Assembly: GCA_937926195.1 (NCBI GenBank)
Contig: CALEXZ010000030.1
Span: forward strand, 1-64,000
Direction: 5' to 3'
DNA length: 64,000 nucleotides
Source: an uncultured Actinomyces sp.
GTDB lineage: Bacteria > Actinomycetota > Actinomycetes > Actinomycetales > Actinomycetaceae
Shown here: in pieces, positions 1-8,851 of the stretch
How positions within the stretch are numbered: position 1 is the stretch's first letter
Layout of the letters: each line of letters opens with the position of its first letter
The notes under the pieces: generated by a model
The model's database searches: none
What the model was told of the DNA's origin: nothing
Seen by the model: the letters and a program-made list of their open reading frames with translations, nothing else
Translations under genes and position numbers: made by a program

Positions 1-42
1 CGCTTCGTGGCGGGCCTGCGCGAGCTCATGCCGCGGCCCTGA
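1..42 (+). CDS. C-terminal tail of an unidentified upstream protein
   Basis: Thirteen codons in frame 1 (ending LRELMPRP) run to a TGA at 40-42, before the converging stop of the wecB-like gene. The tail is too short to assign a family. Neighbouring genes make a glycopolymer protein likely, but that is only context. It could also be a chance open frame. Confidence 0.4.
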   Translation, partial: RFVAGLRELMPRP

Positions 43-71
43 GCCCCGGGGCGCGTGCGTGCGCGCCCCCC

Positions 72-1148
72 TCAGGCCCGGGACAGCAGCTCGGCCGCGA
101 CGCGCTCGGCGGCCCGGCCGTCGCCGTAGGGGTGGGCGTCGTGCTCCGCGGGCTCCGCCGGGCGCGCCCGCGAGGCCGCCGCCACCAGGGCCGCACCCGG
201 CTCCACGAGCACGTTCCAGCCCAGGTCGACCGTCTCCACCCACTCGGTCACCGGACGCACGGTCGTGCACGGCACCCGCAGCAGGAAGGCCTCCTTCTGC
301 AGGCCACCGGAGTCCGTCACCACGCCCCGCGCCGCAAGCATCGAGGCGACGAGGTCCGGGTAGGCCAGGGGGGCGTGCACCCGCAGGCTGCCGCGGTCCG
401 CCAGCTCCAGGCCGTGGGCGGCACAGGCCGCCACCAGCCGCGGGTGGGCCAGCAGCACCACCGGGTGGTCCACCCCCGCCAGGCTGTCCAGGACCAGGGC
501 CAGGCGCTGGGCGTCGTCGGTGTTCTGAGGCCGGTGGATCGTCGCCAGGGTGTAGGAGCCCTCCTCCAGCCCCAGCTCGGCGCCCACGGGCGAGGGCGTG
601 CCCGCCAAGGCGTCGCGCTGAGCCAGCAGGACGTCGGTCATGACGTCGCCGACGACGACGGTGCGCTCCGCCAGGCCCTCGGCGGCCAGGTGGGAGGCCC
701 CCACCGCCGTCGGCGCCAGCAGCAGGTCCGCGGCGTGGTCCGTGAGGACCCGGTTGACCTCCTCGGGCATGTCCCGGTCGAAGGAACGCAGCCCCGCCTC
801 CAGGTGCGCGACCGGCACGTGCTTCTTGACCGCGCTCAGCGCCCCGGCGAGCGTGGAGTTCGTATCCCCGTACACGAGCACCCAGTCCGGGACCAGCTCG
901 TCGAGCACCCCGTCCATGGCGGCGAGCATCGCACCCGTCTGCACGCCGTGGCTGCCGGAGCCGACCCCCAGGTGCACGTCGGGGGAGGAGATGCCCAGGT
1001 CGGTGAAGAAGACGTCGGAGAGCATCGGGTCGTAGTGCTGGCCCGTGTGGACGATGCGGTGGTCGATCCCGGCGGCCCTGAAGGCGGCGTCGACGGGGGC
1101 GAGCTTGACGAACTGGGGCCGGGCCCCGACGACGGAGAGGACGCGCAT
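72..1148 (-). CDS. wecB: UDP-N-acetylglucosamine 2-epimerase (non-hydrolysing)
   Basis: This cytoplasmic enzyme interconverts UDP-GlcNAc and UDP-ManNAc, the first step toward ManNAc or ManNAcA residues in surface glycans. The 358-residue length is normal for the family. Family motifs are visible: VGARPQFVKLAP at the N-terminus, HTGQHYD, GDTNSTLAG, the EAGLRS / PEEVNR block, TIHRPQN, and SGGLQKEA near the UDP-binding C-terminal half. I chose ATG at 1148 because the family motif begins right there; a longer upstream frame is non-homologous. A TAGGGT box lies seven bases before the ATG, suggesting a leaderless transcript. The probable partner, a UDP-ManNAc dehydrogenase, lies at 10403-11698. Confidence 0.93.
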   Translation of the reverse strand: MRVLSVVGARPQFVKLAPVDAAFRAAGIDHRIVHTGQHYDPMLSDVFFTDLGISSPDVHLGVGSGSHGVQTGAMLAAMDGVLDELVPDWVLVYGDTNSTLAGALSAVKKHVPVAHLEAGLRSFDRDMPEEVNRVLTDHAADLLLAPTAVGASHLAAEGLAERTVVVGDVMTDVLLAQRDALAGTPSPVGAELGLEEGSYTLATIHRPQNTDDAQRLALVLDSLAGVDHPVVLLAHPRLVAACAAHGLELADRGSLRVHAPLAYPDLVASMLAARGVVTDSGGLQKEAFLLRVPCTTVRPVTEWVETVDLGWNVLVEPGAALVAAASRARPAEPAEHDAHPYGDGRAAERVAAELLSRA

Positions 1149-1199
1149 ACGACTCACCCTACCCAGGCCCGCCGTCGGCGGCGCCTGTAGTCTCCACGC
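1149..1199. promoter_or_regulatory. Divergent leaderless promoter pair
   Basis: The 51-base gap between two divergent genes holds a -10-like box for each. On the minus strand TAGGGT (1161-1156) sits seven bases before the wecB ATG. On the plus strand TAGTCT (1188-1193) sits six bases before the glycosyltransferase ATG at 1200. Neither gene has a clear Shine-Dalgarno, and the boxes place transcription starts at or next to the A of ATG. No good -35 element is visible. Confidence 0.55.
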
Positions 1200-2315
1200 A
1201 TGCGCGTCACCGTCGTCACCACGTGGCTCCCCACCGCCGTCGCCCCCTCCTCCGGCAGCTTCGTCGTGCGTGACTGCCTGGCCATGGCTCAGGCCGGCCA
1301 GGACCTGCGCGTCATCCACCTCGTGCCGCCCCACCAGGACGACGGCACCCGCCACACCACCATTGAGGGCCTGCGGGTGCTACGCGTGCCGATGCGCCCC
1401 GCCGACCCGCTCTCCGTCGCCCGGGCTGCCCGGCGTCTGCCCGCCCTGCTGGAGGGCGCCGACGTCCTGCACTCCATGGCCATGAGCTCCCTGCTGCCCC
1501 TGGGGCTGCTGGACACGGCGCACGCCCTGGACCTGCCGTGGGTGCACACCGAGCACTGGTCGGGGCTGACGAACCCGGGCACGCTCTCGGCCGCGCTGCG
1601 GGCGGGGAGGGTGCTCGTCACCCACGAGCTCACCCGCCCCGACGTCGTGACCGCCGTGTGCGAGTACCTCGCCGAGCCGGTGCGCCGCGCCCGCGCCGAG
1701 GCGCCGACCGTCGTCGTGCCCTGCATCGTCGAGCCCGCCGGTGAGGTCGCCGCACGCCCCAGCGGCCCGGGCCCGCGGCTCGTGAGCGTCGGGGGCCTCG
1801 TCGAGCGCAAGGACCCCCTCATGTGCGTCGACGTCCTCGCCGAGCTCGTCGCCCGGGGGCAGCAGGCGAGCCTCACCCTCGTCGGCGACGGGCCCCTGCG
1901 CGGACAGCTCGAGGAGCACGCGGCCGCACGGGGCGTGGCCGACCGGCTGCGCCTGACGGGGACGCTGGATACCGACGGCGTCCAGCGCGAGCTGGCGGCC
2001 GCGGACCTGTTCCTCGGGCCGACCCGCGGTGACAACTTCTTCGTTTCCGCCGCGGAGGCCATCGTGGCGGGGCGGCCCGTCGTCGTATCCGACGCCGGCG
2101 GGCAGGTCGAGTACGTCGAGGCGGGTAACGGCTGTATCGTCCCGGCGGGCTCCAGTGCGCCGGAGTGGGCCGACGCCGTCGTCGACACCCTCGGGCGCCT
2201 GGAGGGGGTCAGTGCCCAGGACGTGGCCGCGACGATCGGCCGACGCTTCTGTGCGCAGCAGGTCGGGGCGGCCTACCGCGGGGTCCACGAGCAGGCGGCC
2301 GGCCTGGGCGTGTGA
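1200..2315 (+). CDS. Glycosyltransferase family 4 (GT-B fold)
   Basis: A 371-residue cytosolic GT-B glycosyltransferase that likely adds one sugar to a lipid-linked glycan. The N-terminal acceptor half has HTEHWSGL. The C-terminal donor half starts near residue 198 with VSVGGLVERKDP and contains LTLVGDGPLRGQLEEHA and the E-x7-E type region FFVSAAEAIVAGRPVVVSD, all typical of GT4. The start codon follows a -10-like TAGTCT by six bases and has no Shine-Dalgarno. The donor sugar and linkage cannot be read from the sequence. The downstream convergent gene ends 16 bases after this stop. Confidence 0.85.
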   Translation: MRVTVVTTWLPTAVAPSSGSFVVRDCLAMAQAGQDLRVIHLVPPHQDDGTRHTTIEGLRVLRVPMRPADPLSVARAARRLPALLEGADVLHSMAMSSLLPLGLLDTAHALDLPWVHTEHWSGLTNPGTLSAALRAGRVLVTHELTRPDVVTAVCEYLAEPVRRARAEAPTVVVPCIVEPAGEVAARPSGPGPRLVSVGGLVERKDPLMCVDVLAELVARGQQASLTLVGDGPLRGQLEEHAAARGVADRLRLTGTLDTDGVQRELAAADLFLGPTRGDNFFVSAAEAIVAGRPVVVSDAGGQVEYVEAGNGCIVPAGSSAPEWADAVVDTLGRLEGVSAQDVAATIGRRFCAQQVGAAYRGVHEQAAGLGV

Positions 2316-2331
2316 GCCCCGGGCCGCGACC

Positions 2332-3930
2332 CTAGGCGTCCACCACGGGCAGGTCGCGGAAGAGGACGGCGCTGCGGCACCACGTGTCTCGCAGGAAGGA
2401 GCGGGTCCACAGCCCCAGGGTCTTGCGGCCCGACAACAGCGCCGCCGCGGCCCGCGGGCGCGAGACGTCCGTGAACAGGGCGTCGAAGGCCGTCTCGGAG
2501 TGCAGGGAGGACCACGTGGAGAAGACCCTCTCGGCCACGGGCAGCAGGTGCGTGGCCGCCAGCGCCCCCTTGAGGCCCGCACGCGTGCGCGGGTTGACCC
2601 GGGTCACCTCGTAGTAGGCCGACTCCGGTGACTGGGCTCCCGTGGCCCGCGCCCACAGACGGTCGATGATGCTGCGGTAGAGGTCACGGGTGACCGTGGC
2701 CTCGGCCGAGCCGCGCAGCCAGGTGCGGCAGACCTCGGCGTCGAGCATGGGCAGCGCCCAGTCCATGCCCAGGTGCTCGTAGGCCCGCACGGAGTTGTTG
2801 ATGTACTTCGTCTGGCGCTCGCGCAGGTTGTAACCCTCCAGCAGGGAGCGCAGGCTGCGTCCCGAGCCGTCGAATCCCGCCAGGCCCATGGCCTCGCGCA
2901 CCGGTGCGGCCACCCACGGGTCGGCACCGGCCCGCCCGGGGCGGCCCTGGAGGTCGTGGTGGTGGTGCACGATGGCGCGCGCCGCCGTCGCCCTGCTCAC
3001 CGGCAGCGCGTCAAGCAGGTGCTCGTCGTGCATGTTGCCCACGATCGTGTGGCCGGGCACGACGACGTCGCCCTCACAGGCCTCACCCTGCTCACGCATG
3101 AGGGACAGGGCGTACCAGTCCTGCACGTGCGGCAGGGCGGACCAGGCGTGGGAGGCAGCCAGGAAGGCCGCGGTGGCGGGGGAGTGCCAGTGCTCCAGCA
3201 GGGCGCGACGCTCATAGGGCACACCGGTCCACGTGACCCCGACCTCCTGGGCGATGGAGCGGGAGACCTCGACCTCGCGCGCCCCGGGCACCCCGTAGGT
3301 GAAGGTCGCCACGCGACCGATCTCGCCGTTGAGCGCGAGCCAGCCCAGCAGGAGACGCGAGTCGAGGCCGCCCGACAGCGGCAGCAGGAGGCGCCGGCCG
3401 TCGGTGCGCTCCAGCAGGCGCGTCATCGTCGTGTCGAGGGCGCCGAGGAAGGCGTCGGTGAAGTCCCCGGGGTCGCTGATCTCCTCGGCGTCGAAGGTGC
3501 TGAAGGCGTAGTCGCTCTGGCGGGCCTCGCCGGTGCGCCGGTCGATGGTGACGACGGCGCCCTGCGGGACCTGGTGGACCCCGCGCAGCAGGGTGCGGGC
3601 CCCCGTGACGAACCCGGCGTCCTCCAGCTCGGCCAGGGCCGGGCGCACCAGCGCCGGGTCCGTGAGCCCCGACAGGAGGGCGGTGGGGTCGTCGCTGACG
3701 AGCAGGCGTGCGCCGGCGTCCTCCACGGCCCAGAACAGGGGCCAGGAGCGCAGGCGGTCGACGGCCAGGGTCACCTGGTCCTCGGTGACCTCGACGGCGG
3801 CCAGGCGTCCCGGGTGGTCGCGCAGGACCCGGGGGCTGGTGGGGTGGGTGCACGGGTGGTCGCTGCGCAGGTGAAGGCCGGCACCGGCCTGCGTCCACGC
3901 CGGGGAGATGAGAGAGAGGTCGGTGTCCAC
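2332..3930 (-). CDS. Asparagine-synthase-like amidotransferase, degenerate glutaminase half
   Basis: A 532-residue protein of the asparagine synthetase B superfamily. The ATP-pyrophosphatase PP-loop SGGLDSRLLLG is intact near residue 190. The first ~150 residues resemble the back half of a class II glutaminase domain (RSWPLFW, LLRGVHQVPQG) but lack an MCGI-type N-terminus. GTG at 3930 is preferred because GATGAGGA lies just upstream. GTG at 3975 would give a Met-Cys start, but the residues after it do not resemble a glutaminase. AsnB-like proteins in surface-glycan loci amidate uronic-acid sugars, for example WbpS-type enzymes. With wecB and a UDP-ManNAc dehydrogenase nearby, amidation of ManNAcA is a reasonable but unproven role. 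Confidence 0.75.
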   Translation of the reverse strand: MDTDLSLISPAWTQAGAGLHLRSDHPCTHPTSPRVLRDHPGRLAAVEVTEDQVTLAVDRLRSWPLFWAVEDAGARLLVSDDPTALLSGLTDPALVRPALAELEDAGFVTGARTLLRGVHQVPQGAVVTIDRRTGEARQSDYAFSTFDAEEISDPGDFTDAFLGALDTTMTRLLERTDGRRLLLPLSGGLDSRLLLGWLALNGEIGRVATFTYGVPGAREVEVSRSIAQEVGVTWTGVPYERRALLEHWHSPATAAFLAASHAWSALPHVQDWYALSLMREQGEACEGDVVVPGHTIVGNMHDEHLLDALPVSRATAARAIVHHHHDLQGRPGRAGADPWVAAPVREAMGLAGFDGSGRSLRSLLEGYNLRERQTKYINNSVRAYEHLGMDWALPMLDAEVCRTWLRGSAEATVTRDLYRSIIDRLWARATGAQSPESAYYEVTRVNPRTRAGLKGALAATHLLPVAERVFSTWSSLHSETAFDALFTDVSRPRAAAALLSGRKTLGLWTRSFLRDTWCRSAVLFRDLPVVDA

Positions 3931-4072
3931 GGGGTCCTCATCCGTCGGGGAAGCGTGGCTGCTAGTGTGGCACACCGTGACACGGCGTCCTGATGCGCAC
4001 GGGGACGCCGAACCGTGTGCCGCCCCGGCCGCGGCCCCTGGCGTGCGTCAGCCCCAGGAGGGAGAGCGCGTC

Positions 4073-5317
4073 ATGACTCGTCTGTCCGGTGCACGCGGTG
4101 AGCCCGGCGCACCCGCCGAGCGCGCGCGCCCGCTCATGGTCTTCCACGCCCCCTACCCGCTCTCCGAGCGGACGGCCGCCTCACGGCTGCGTCCCGTGCG
4201 CATGCGCCGGGCCTTCGCCGAGCTGGGCTACGAGGTCGTCGAGGTCACCGGCTACGCCTCGGCGCGTCGGCGCGCCATGGCCCGCGCCGAGCGGCGCCTG
4301 GACTCCTACGAGCACCAGCGCCGCACCAACCCCGCCCTGCCCCCGGCCTTCATCTACTCGGAGAACGCGACGATCCCCAACGCGCTCACCGAGCCGCGCC
4401 ACCTGCCCCTGCACCCGCGCCTGGACGCCGCCTTCTTCGCCCGGGCCCGCCGACGCGGCGTGGAGGTGGGCGTCTTCTACCGCGACCTGTACTGGCGCTT
4501 CCCGCGCTTCCGCCAGGCCATCCACCCGGCCGTGGACCTGGCGCTGCGGGGCGCCTACCTCAGTGAGCTGACCCAGTGGCGGCGGGCCGGCCTGCACGTG
4601 TACCTGCCCAGCGAGGCCATGGGGGAGCACCTGCCCGTCATCGACCCGGCCCGCACGAGCGCCCTGCCGCCGGGCGCGGACCCCGCCGCCGTGAGCCGCC
4701 CCTCCCGCCCCGACCTGCAGGGCGCTCCCCTCGACCTGCTCTTCGTCGGCGTCCTGGGAGGCAACTACCGCATCGAGGCCGTCTGCCGTGCGGTGGCGGC
4801 CGTGGAGGGCACGCACCTGACGCTGTGCACCCGCCAGGAGGAGTGGGAGCAGGCGCGCGGCGACTACGAGCCGCTGCTCGTGCCCGCACGCCACGAGGTC
4901 CTCCACGCCTCGGGTGCGGACCTGGAGCCGCTGTACGGGCGGGCCGCCCTGGGCGTGCTGCTCGTCGAGCCGCACGAGTACTGGGACTTCGCCGTCCCCT
5001 ACAAGCTCTACGAGTACCTCGCCCACGAGCTGCCGGTGGTGGCCACCGCCGGCACCGAGACCGCCCGGATCGTCGAGGCGCTCGGCGCCGGGTGGGTGCT
5101 GCCCTACGACGAGGCCGCGCTCGCCGGGCTCCTGCGTGAGCTGGGCGCCCACCCCGAGCGGCTGGCAGCCGTCCGCCAGAGCATGCGTGACGCCCTGCCG
5201 GGCCAGACGTGGCAGGCTCGAGCCCGGCGCGTCGCCCTCGACCTGTCCGGGTGGGCGCCGCCCGCCCAGGACCCCACCATCCCGGACCCACAGAGCGTGG
5301 AAGGCAGTCTGCTGTGA
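4073..5317 (+). CDS. Glycosyltransferase, GT-B fold
   Basis: A 414-residue predicted cytosolic glycosyltransferase. The N-terminal half has FHAPYPLSERTAASRLRPVR and the acceptor-side segment YSENATIPNAL. The C-terminal half has LLFVGVLGGNYRIEAV, then PYKLYEYLAHELPVVAT, matching the nucleotide-sugar-binding half of GT4-like enzymes. ATG at 4073 follows AGGAGGGAGAG, a strong ribosome site, and excludes a long upstream extension with no protein-like character. It overlaps the next glycosyltransferase by four bases (GTGA), so the two are probably translationally coupled. Its sugar specificity is unknown. Confidence 0.82.
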   Translation: MTRLSGARGEPGAPAERARPLMVFHAPYPLSERTAASRLRPVRMRRAFAELGYEVVEVTGYASARRRAMARAERRLDSYEHQRRTNPALPPAFIYSENATIPNALTEPRHLPLHPRLDAAFFARARRRGVEVGVFYRDLYWRFPRFRQAIHPAVDLALRGAYLSELTQWRRAGLHVYLPSEAMGEHLPVIDPARTSALPPGADPAAVSRPSRPDLQGAPLDLLFVGVLGGNYRIEAVCRAVAAVEGTHLTLCTRQEEWEQARGDYEPLLVPARHEVLHASGADLEPLYGRAALGVLLVEPHEYWDFAVPYKLYEYLAHELPVVATAGTETARIVEALGAGWVLPYDEAALAGLLRELGAHPERLAAVRQSMRDALPGQTWQARARRVALDLSGWAPPAQDPTIPDPQSVEGSLL

Positions 5318-6585
5318 CCCCGTCCCGACCTGCGCGCGGTGGCGCGCTGCTGGCCACCCGCATCCACCTGCCCGAGGCCGCCGCCGCCTCCCTGCGCCTG
5401 GACGGGGTCGAGCGGGCCCTGGCCGGACACCGCGTGCCGGTGCGCGTGCTGACCACCACCCCGCCACCGGGCGCCGCCCCGGCCACGGACCCCCGGGGCG
5501 TGAACGTCTCGCGCTGGCCGGCGCTGCGCGACGCCAGCGGCTACCTGCGCGGCTACCTGCCCTACATGTCCTTCGACATCCCCCTCCTGGGCCGCTTCTT
5601 CGCCCAGCCGCGCCCCGACGCCGTCCTCGTCGAGCCACCGCCGACCACCGGCGTCGTCATGCGCCTGGCCTGCGCGCTGCGACGCGTGCCCTACGTCTGG
5701 TACGCCCCCGACGTGTGGTCCACCGCCGCCGAGTCCACCGGCGCTCCGCGCATCGTCCTCGAGGCGGTGCGCCGCATGGAGTCCTTCGCGGTCAGCGGCG
5801 CGGCCCGCGTCGTCGCCATCAACGAGGACGTCGCCGAGCACGTGCGTGCCCTGGGCGCCCGCGAGGTGCGGGTCGTGCCCAACGGGGTCGACACCACCGT
5901 CTTCGACCCCGCCGGCCCCGTTCCCGACGACGCGCGCCGACGCGAGCTCGGTCTCACCGGCCCCTACGCGGTCTACGCGGGCACCGTCTCCGAGTGGCAG
6001 GGCGCGGGCGTCTTCGTGCAGGCCCTCGCCCGCCTGCGCGCCACCCACCCCGGTGCCCAGCTGCTCTTCCTCGGGCAGGGCTCGGACTGGGAGGCGGTCC
6101 GCCAGGCCGCCGCCGAGCTGGCCCCCGGTCCCGACGGCGCCCCCGCCGTCGTCATGCACCCGCCGGTGCCGCCCGCCGAGGCGGCCGCCTGGCAGCGCGG
6201 CGCCGTGTGCGCCCTCGTGTCCATCACGCCCGGCCAGGGCTACGACTTCGCCTACCCGACGAAGGTGCTGGCGGCCCTGGGCTGCGGCACACCGGTGCTC
6301 TACGCCGGGTGCGGCCCCGTCGTCGAGGACGTCGAGGACCACGACCTGGGGTGGGTGAGCGCCCACGACCCCGAGGCCGTGGCCCACGCCCTCCAGGCGG
6401 CCTTCGACGCCCACGAGGCGCTCACCCCCGGCCAGCGCCGCCAGCGCGGTGAGCGCCTGCACGCCTGGGTGAGGCAGCACCGCTCCGTCGAGGCGACGGG
6501 GCAGTCCGTCGCCCGGCTGCTGCGCGAGGTCGTCCTCGAGCGCAGGGGCGCGGCCCGGTCCTCGGCACCGGGGGGCGGGCGGTGA
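5314..6585 (+). CDS. Glycosyltransferase family 4
   Basis: A 423-residue GT-B glycosyltransferase. Family features include YVWYAPDVWS in the acceptor half, VVPNGVDTTVF at the domain linker, YAGTVSEWQGAGVF opening the donor half, QLLFLGQGSDW, and a C-terminal YPTKVLAALGCGTPVLY segment. The GTG start overlaps the previous stop (GTGA, 5314-5317), and its own stop overlaps the next GTG in the same way. The three genes from 4073 to 8738 therefore form a tightly coupled operon. It probably acts on the same lipid-linked intermediate as its neighbour; the donor is unknown. Confidence 0.85.
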   Translation: MTPSRPARGGALLATRIHLPEAAAASLRLDGVERALAGHRVPVRVLTTTPPPGAAPATDPRGVNVSRWPALRDASGYLRGYLPYMSFDIPLLGRFFAQPRPDAVLVEPPPTTGVVMRLACALRRVPYVWYAPDVWSTAAESTGAPRIVLEAVRRMESFAVSGAARVVAINEDVAEHVRALGAREVRVVPNGVDTTVFDPAGPVPDDARRRELGLTGPYAVYAGTVSEWQGAGVFVQALARLRATHPGAQLLFLGQGSDWEAVRQAAAELAPGPDGAPAVVMHPPVPPAEAAAWQRGAVCALVSITPGQGYDFAYPTKVLAALGCGTPVLYAGCGPVVEDVEDHDLGWVSAHDPEAVAHALQAAFDAHEALTPGQRRQRGERLHAWVRQHRSVEATGQSVARLLREVVLERRGAARSSAPGGGR

Positions 6586-8738
6586 TCGCCTGGGTCGGTG
6601 CCGTCCCGGTCCTGGCCGCGCTCGCGGTCGTCACCTTCCTCCCGGGCCTGCTGGTCCTGCTGGCCTCGGGCGCACGCAGCCGCCTGGCCGCCCTGGCCTG
6701 CGCCCCCGCCCTGACCTTCGCCCTGCTGGGCACCGCCGGGGTCGTCTACGAGCGGATAGGGGTGCGCTGGCACCTGCCGACCGTCATCGCCTGGGTGCTG
6801 GGCTGGGCCCTGGTGGTCGCCGTCGGACGCTGGTGCGTGCTGGCCTGCAGGGGCCGGTTCCTCACGCTCTCGACCTGGACGAGCGTGCCTCTGGACCCCT
6901 CGGGCGTGCCCGAGGGCGGCTCCGCGGGGGGCGCCCCGGGTGAACCCACCGGCCAAGTGCCAGCCCTGGAGGGGCCCCGGTGGCTGCCGGTGGTTGCTGT
7001 GCTCACCACCTGGCTGGCGATGCTGGCACCGGTGCTGCCCGGCAGCGGGCCGCGCGTGCCGATCCAGTCCGCGGACTCGATCTACCACTACAACCAGGCC
7101 TGGCTCATCGAGCACACCGGCAACGCCTCGATGCTCACCGGCAACGCCGGCATGTTCGGCATGGACGGCACCGCGAGCTTCTACCCGATGGTGTGGCACG
7201 AGATCACCACTCTCGTGTCCCTCGGCTGGGACGACGTCGTGCCCGCCACGAACACGATGATCCTGCTCGTGCCGCTCGTCTACCTCATCGGCGTGCTCTA
7301 CCTCGTGCGCGTCGTCCTGCCCGAGCTGCGCGGGGGCGCCTGGGTGGCCCTGGGGGCCTGCGCCTTCATCCCGATCTTCCCCATGCGCCTGCTCATGGAC
7401 ACGGCCGTGTGGCCCTACGCCCTGGCGCTGGCGGGCTGCCCGGCGGTCACCGCCTGGGCCGTGGGACAGGTGCGCCGCTGCCGGTGGCTGTGGTCCAGGC
7501 GTCGGCGCCTGCGGGCGGCCACCTCCGTGCTGGCGATCGTGCCCGCCGCGGGCGGCCTGCTCCTCACCCACCCGGCGGCCCTCGTCATCGTCGGCTGGCC
7601 GCTGGCGGCCCTGGCCTGGACGGGGCTGGTGCTGGCCTCCTGGCGGCTCCTGCGCTCCGAGGACCGTCACGACCGCGTCGTGGGCGCCTGGATGGCGGCC
7701 GTGGCCGTCGCCGTCGTCCTCCTCGTCGTCGCGGTGGTCATGCTGCCCGGGCCGCTGCAGGCGCACTTCGGTCGTCGGCCCGTGCGCACGTGGACCCACG
7801 CGTGGAAGAAGGTCGTCTCCGCCCTCGTCCTGTTCTACGGGGGCGGTGGCTGGACGATGCGCGCCACCCAGATCGCCATGGGACTGGCCTGCCTCACGGG
7901 CGCGGCGACGGCGCTGCTGCGCTGCCGCCACCGCGGGGTGGTCGTCGCCTGGGTCGCCTGCCTGCCGCTCATCGTCTCCGCCATGGCGCCGGTGCCGGTG
8001 CTGTCGGCCCTCACCGGCGTGTTCTACAACAACCCGCACCGGATCAAGGCGATGACGGCGGCACCCGCCGTCCTGCTCGTCACCCTGGGGCTGACCGCCG
8101 TCGCGCCGGTGCTCGCCCAGGAGCTCCGACGCCGTGAGATCGGCGCGTACCTGCACCGTCTCGTGCCGTGGCGCCTGGAGGGGCTCCTGCAGCGCTGGCG
8201 CGCGACCCTGCCGGCACAGGCCAGCGCGGGCCTCGCCCTGCTGCTCGTGGGCACCCTCGCCACGTCGCCGGCGCTGCGCCACGACGTCGTCGGCGCCTTC
8301 TCCCCCTACAACGGTCACCAGCGGCTCGTCGCCTCCGCGGAGGAGCTCGACATGATGCGGCGCCTGGCCCTGCTGCTGCCGGAGGACGCCTACGTCGTCG
8401 GCGACCCGGTGGCGGGCACCGCGATGCTGCCCTTCATGGCGGGGCTGCGTCCCGTGTGGATGTTCGCCGGGCAGGCGCAGTCCGACGAGGACGGTCTCTA
8501 CCTGCGCGAGCACTTCCGTGACCTGCACGAGGACCCACACGTGTGCGAGATCCTCCAGGACCACGGCATCCGCTACTTCTACGAGGACTCCAGCCAGTTC
8601 TTCAACGGCACGTGGCTGGCGGACCTGCGCCCCGGCCTGTACGACGTCGACACCTCCACCGGCTTCACCCTCCTGGACACCGGCGGCACGGCCCGCGTGT
8701 GGGAGATCACCGCCTGCGACGTGTGGGTGGTGGAGTGA
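6582..8738 (+). CDS. Large polytopic membrane protein, DUF6541 / GT-C-like
   Basis: A 718-residue integral membrane protein with about a dozen hydrophobic segments and a soluble C-terminal tail of about 150 residues. Just after the early membrane segments an acidic loop contains SADSIYHYNQAWLIEHTGN. An acidic residue followed by a histidine in the first external loop is a hallmark of GT-C glycosyltransferases. I assign it to the actinobacterial DUF6541 family from memory, without a search. It overlaps the upstream glycosyltransferase by four bases. A second protein of the same build lies at 11763-13838. A likely role is transfer of a lipid-linked sugar outside the membrane, or glycan polymerisation. 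Confidence 0.7.
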   Translation: MIAWVGAVPVLAALAVVTFLPGLLVLLASGARSRLAALACAPALTFALLGTAGVVYERIGVRWHLPTVIAWVLGWALVVAVGRWCVLACRGRFLTLSTWTSVPLDPSGVPEGGSAGGAPGEPTGQVPALEGPRWLPVVAVLTTWLAMLAPVLPGSGPRVPIQSADSIYHYNQAWLIEHTGNASMLTGNAGMFGMDGTASFYPMVWHEITTLVSLGWDDVVPATNTMILLVPLVYLIGVLYLVRVVLPELRGGAWVALGACAFIPIFPMRLLMDTAVWPYALALAGCPAVTAWAVGQVRRCRWLWSRRRRLRAATSVLAIVPAAGGLLLTHPAALVIVGWPLAALAWTGLVLASWRLLRSEDRHDRVVGAWMAAVAVAVVLLVVAVVMLPGPLQAHFGRRPVRTWTHAWKKVVSALVLFYGGGGWTMRATQIAMGLACLTGAATALLRCRHRGVVVAWVACLPLIVSAMAPVPVLSALTGVFYNNPHRIKAMTAAPAVLLVTLGLTAVAPVLAQELRRREIGAYLHRLVPWRLEGLLQRWRATLPAQASAGLALLLVGTLATSPALRHDVVGAFSPYNGHQRLVASAEELDMMRRLALLLPEDAYVVGDPVAGTAMLPFMAGLRPVWMFAGQAQSDEDGLYLREHFRDLHEDPHVCEILQDHGIRYFYEDSSQFFNGTWLADLRPGLYDVDTSTGFTLLDTGGTARVWEITACDVWVVE

Positions 8739-8742
8739 GACG

Positions 8743-8785
8743 GACGGCGCCCCGTCGGCCCGTGGTGGGCAGGCGGGGCGCCGTC
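8743..8785. terminator. Bidirectional hairpin between convergent genes
   Basis: Perfect 12-base arms, GACGGCGCCCCG (8743-8754) and CGGGGCGCCGTC (8774-8785), flank a 19-base loop. The hairpin sits four bases after the stop of the membrane-protein gene and before the stop of the converging MFS gene. No U-tract is present, which is common in high-GC actinobacteria. Confidence 0.6.
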
Positions 8786-8851
8786 GGTACCGGGGCGTGC
8801 GGAGCCGTGCCGCAGCCCGCGGGGGGCGAAGGCGTTCCCCGGGGCTGCCGG

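Noticed and set aside
3931..3975. GTG at 3975 as the start of the asparagine-synthase-like protein, giving Met-Cys
   Set aside because: A Cys at position 2 is tempting as a glutaminase nucleophile, but the following residues lack the family pattern and GTG 3930 has the better ribosome site.
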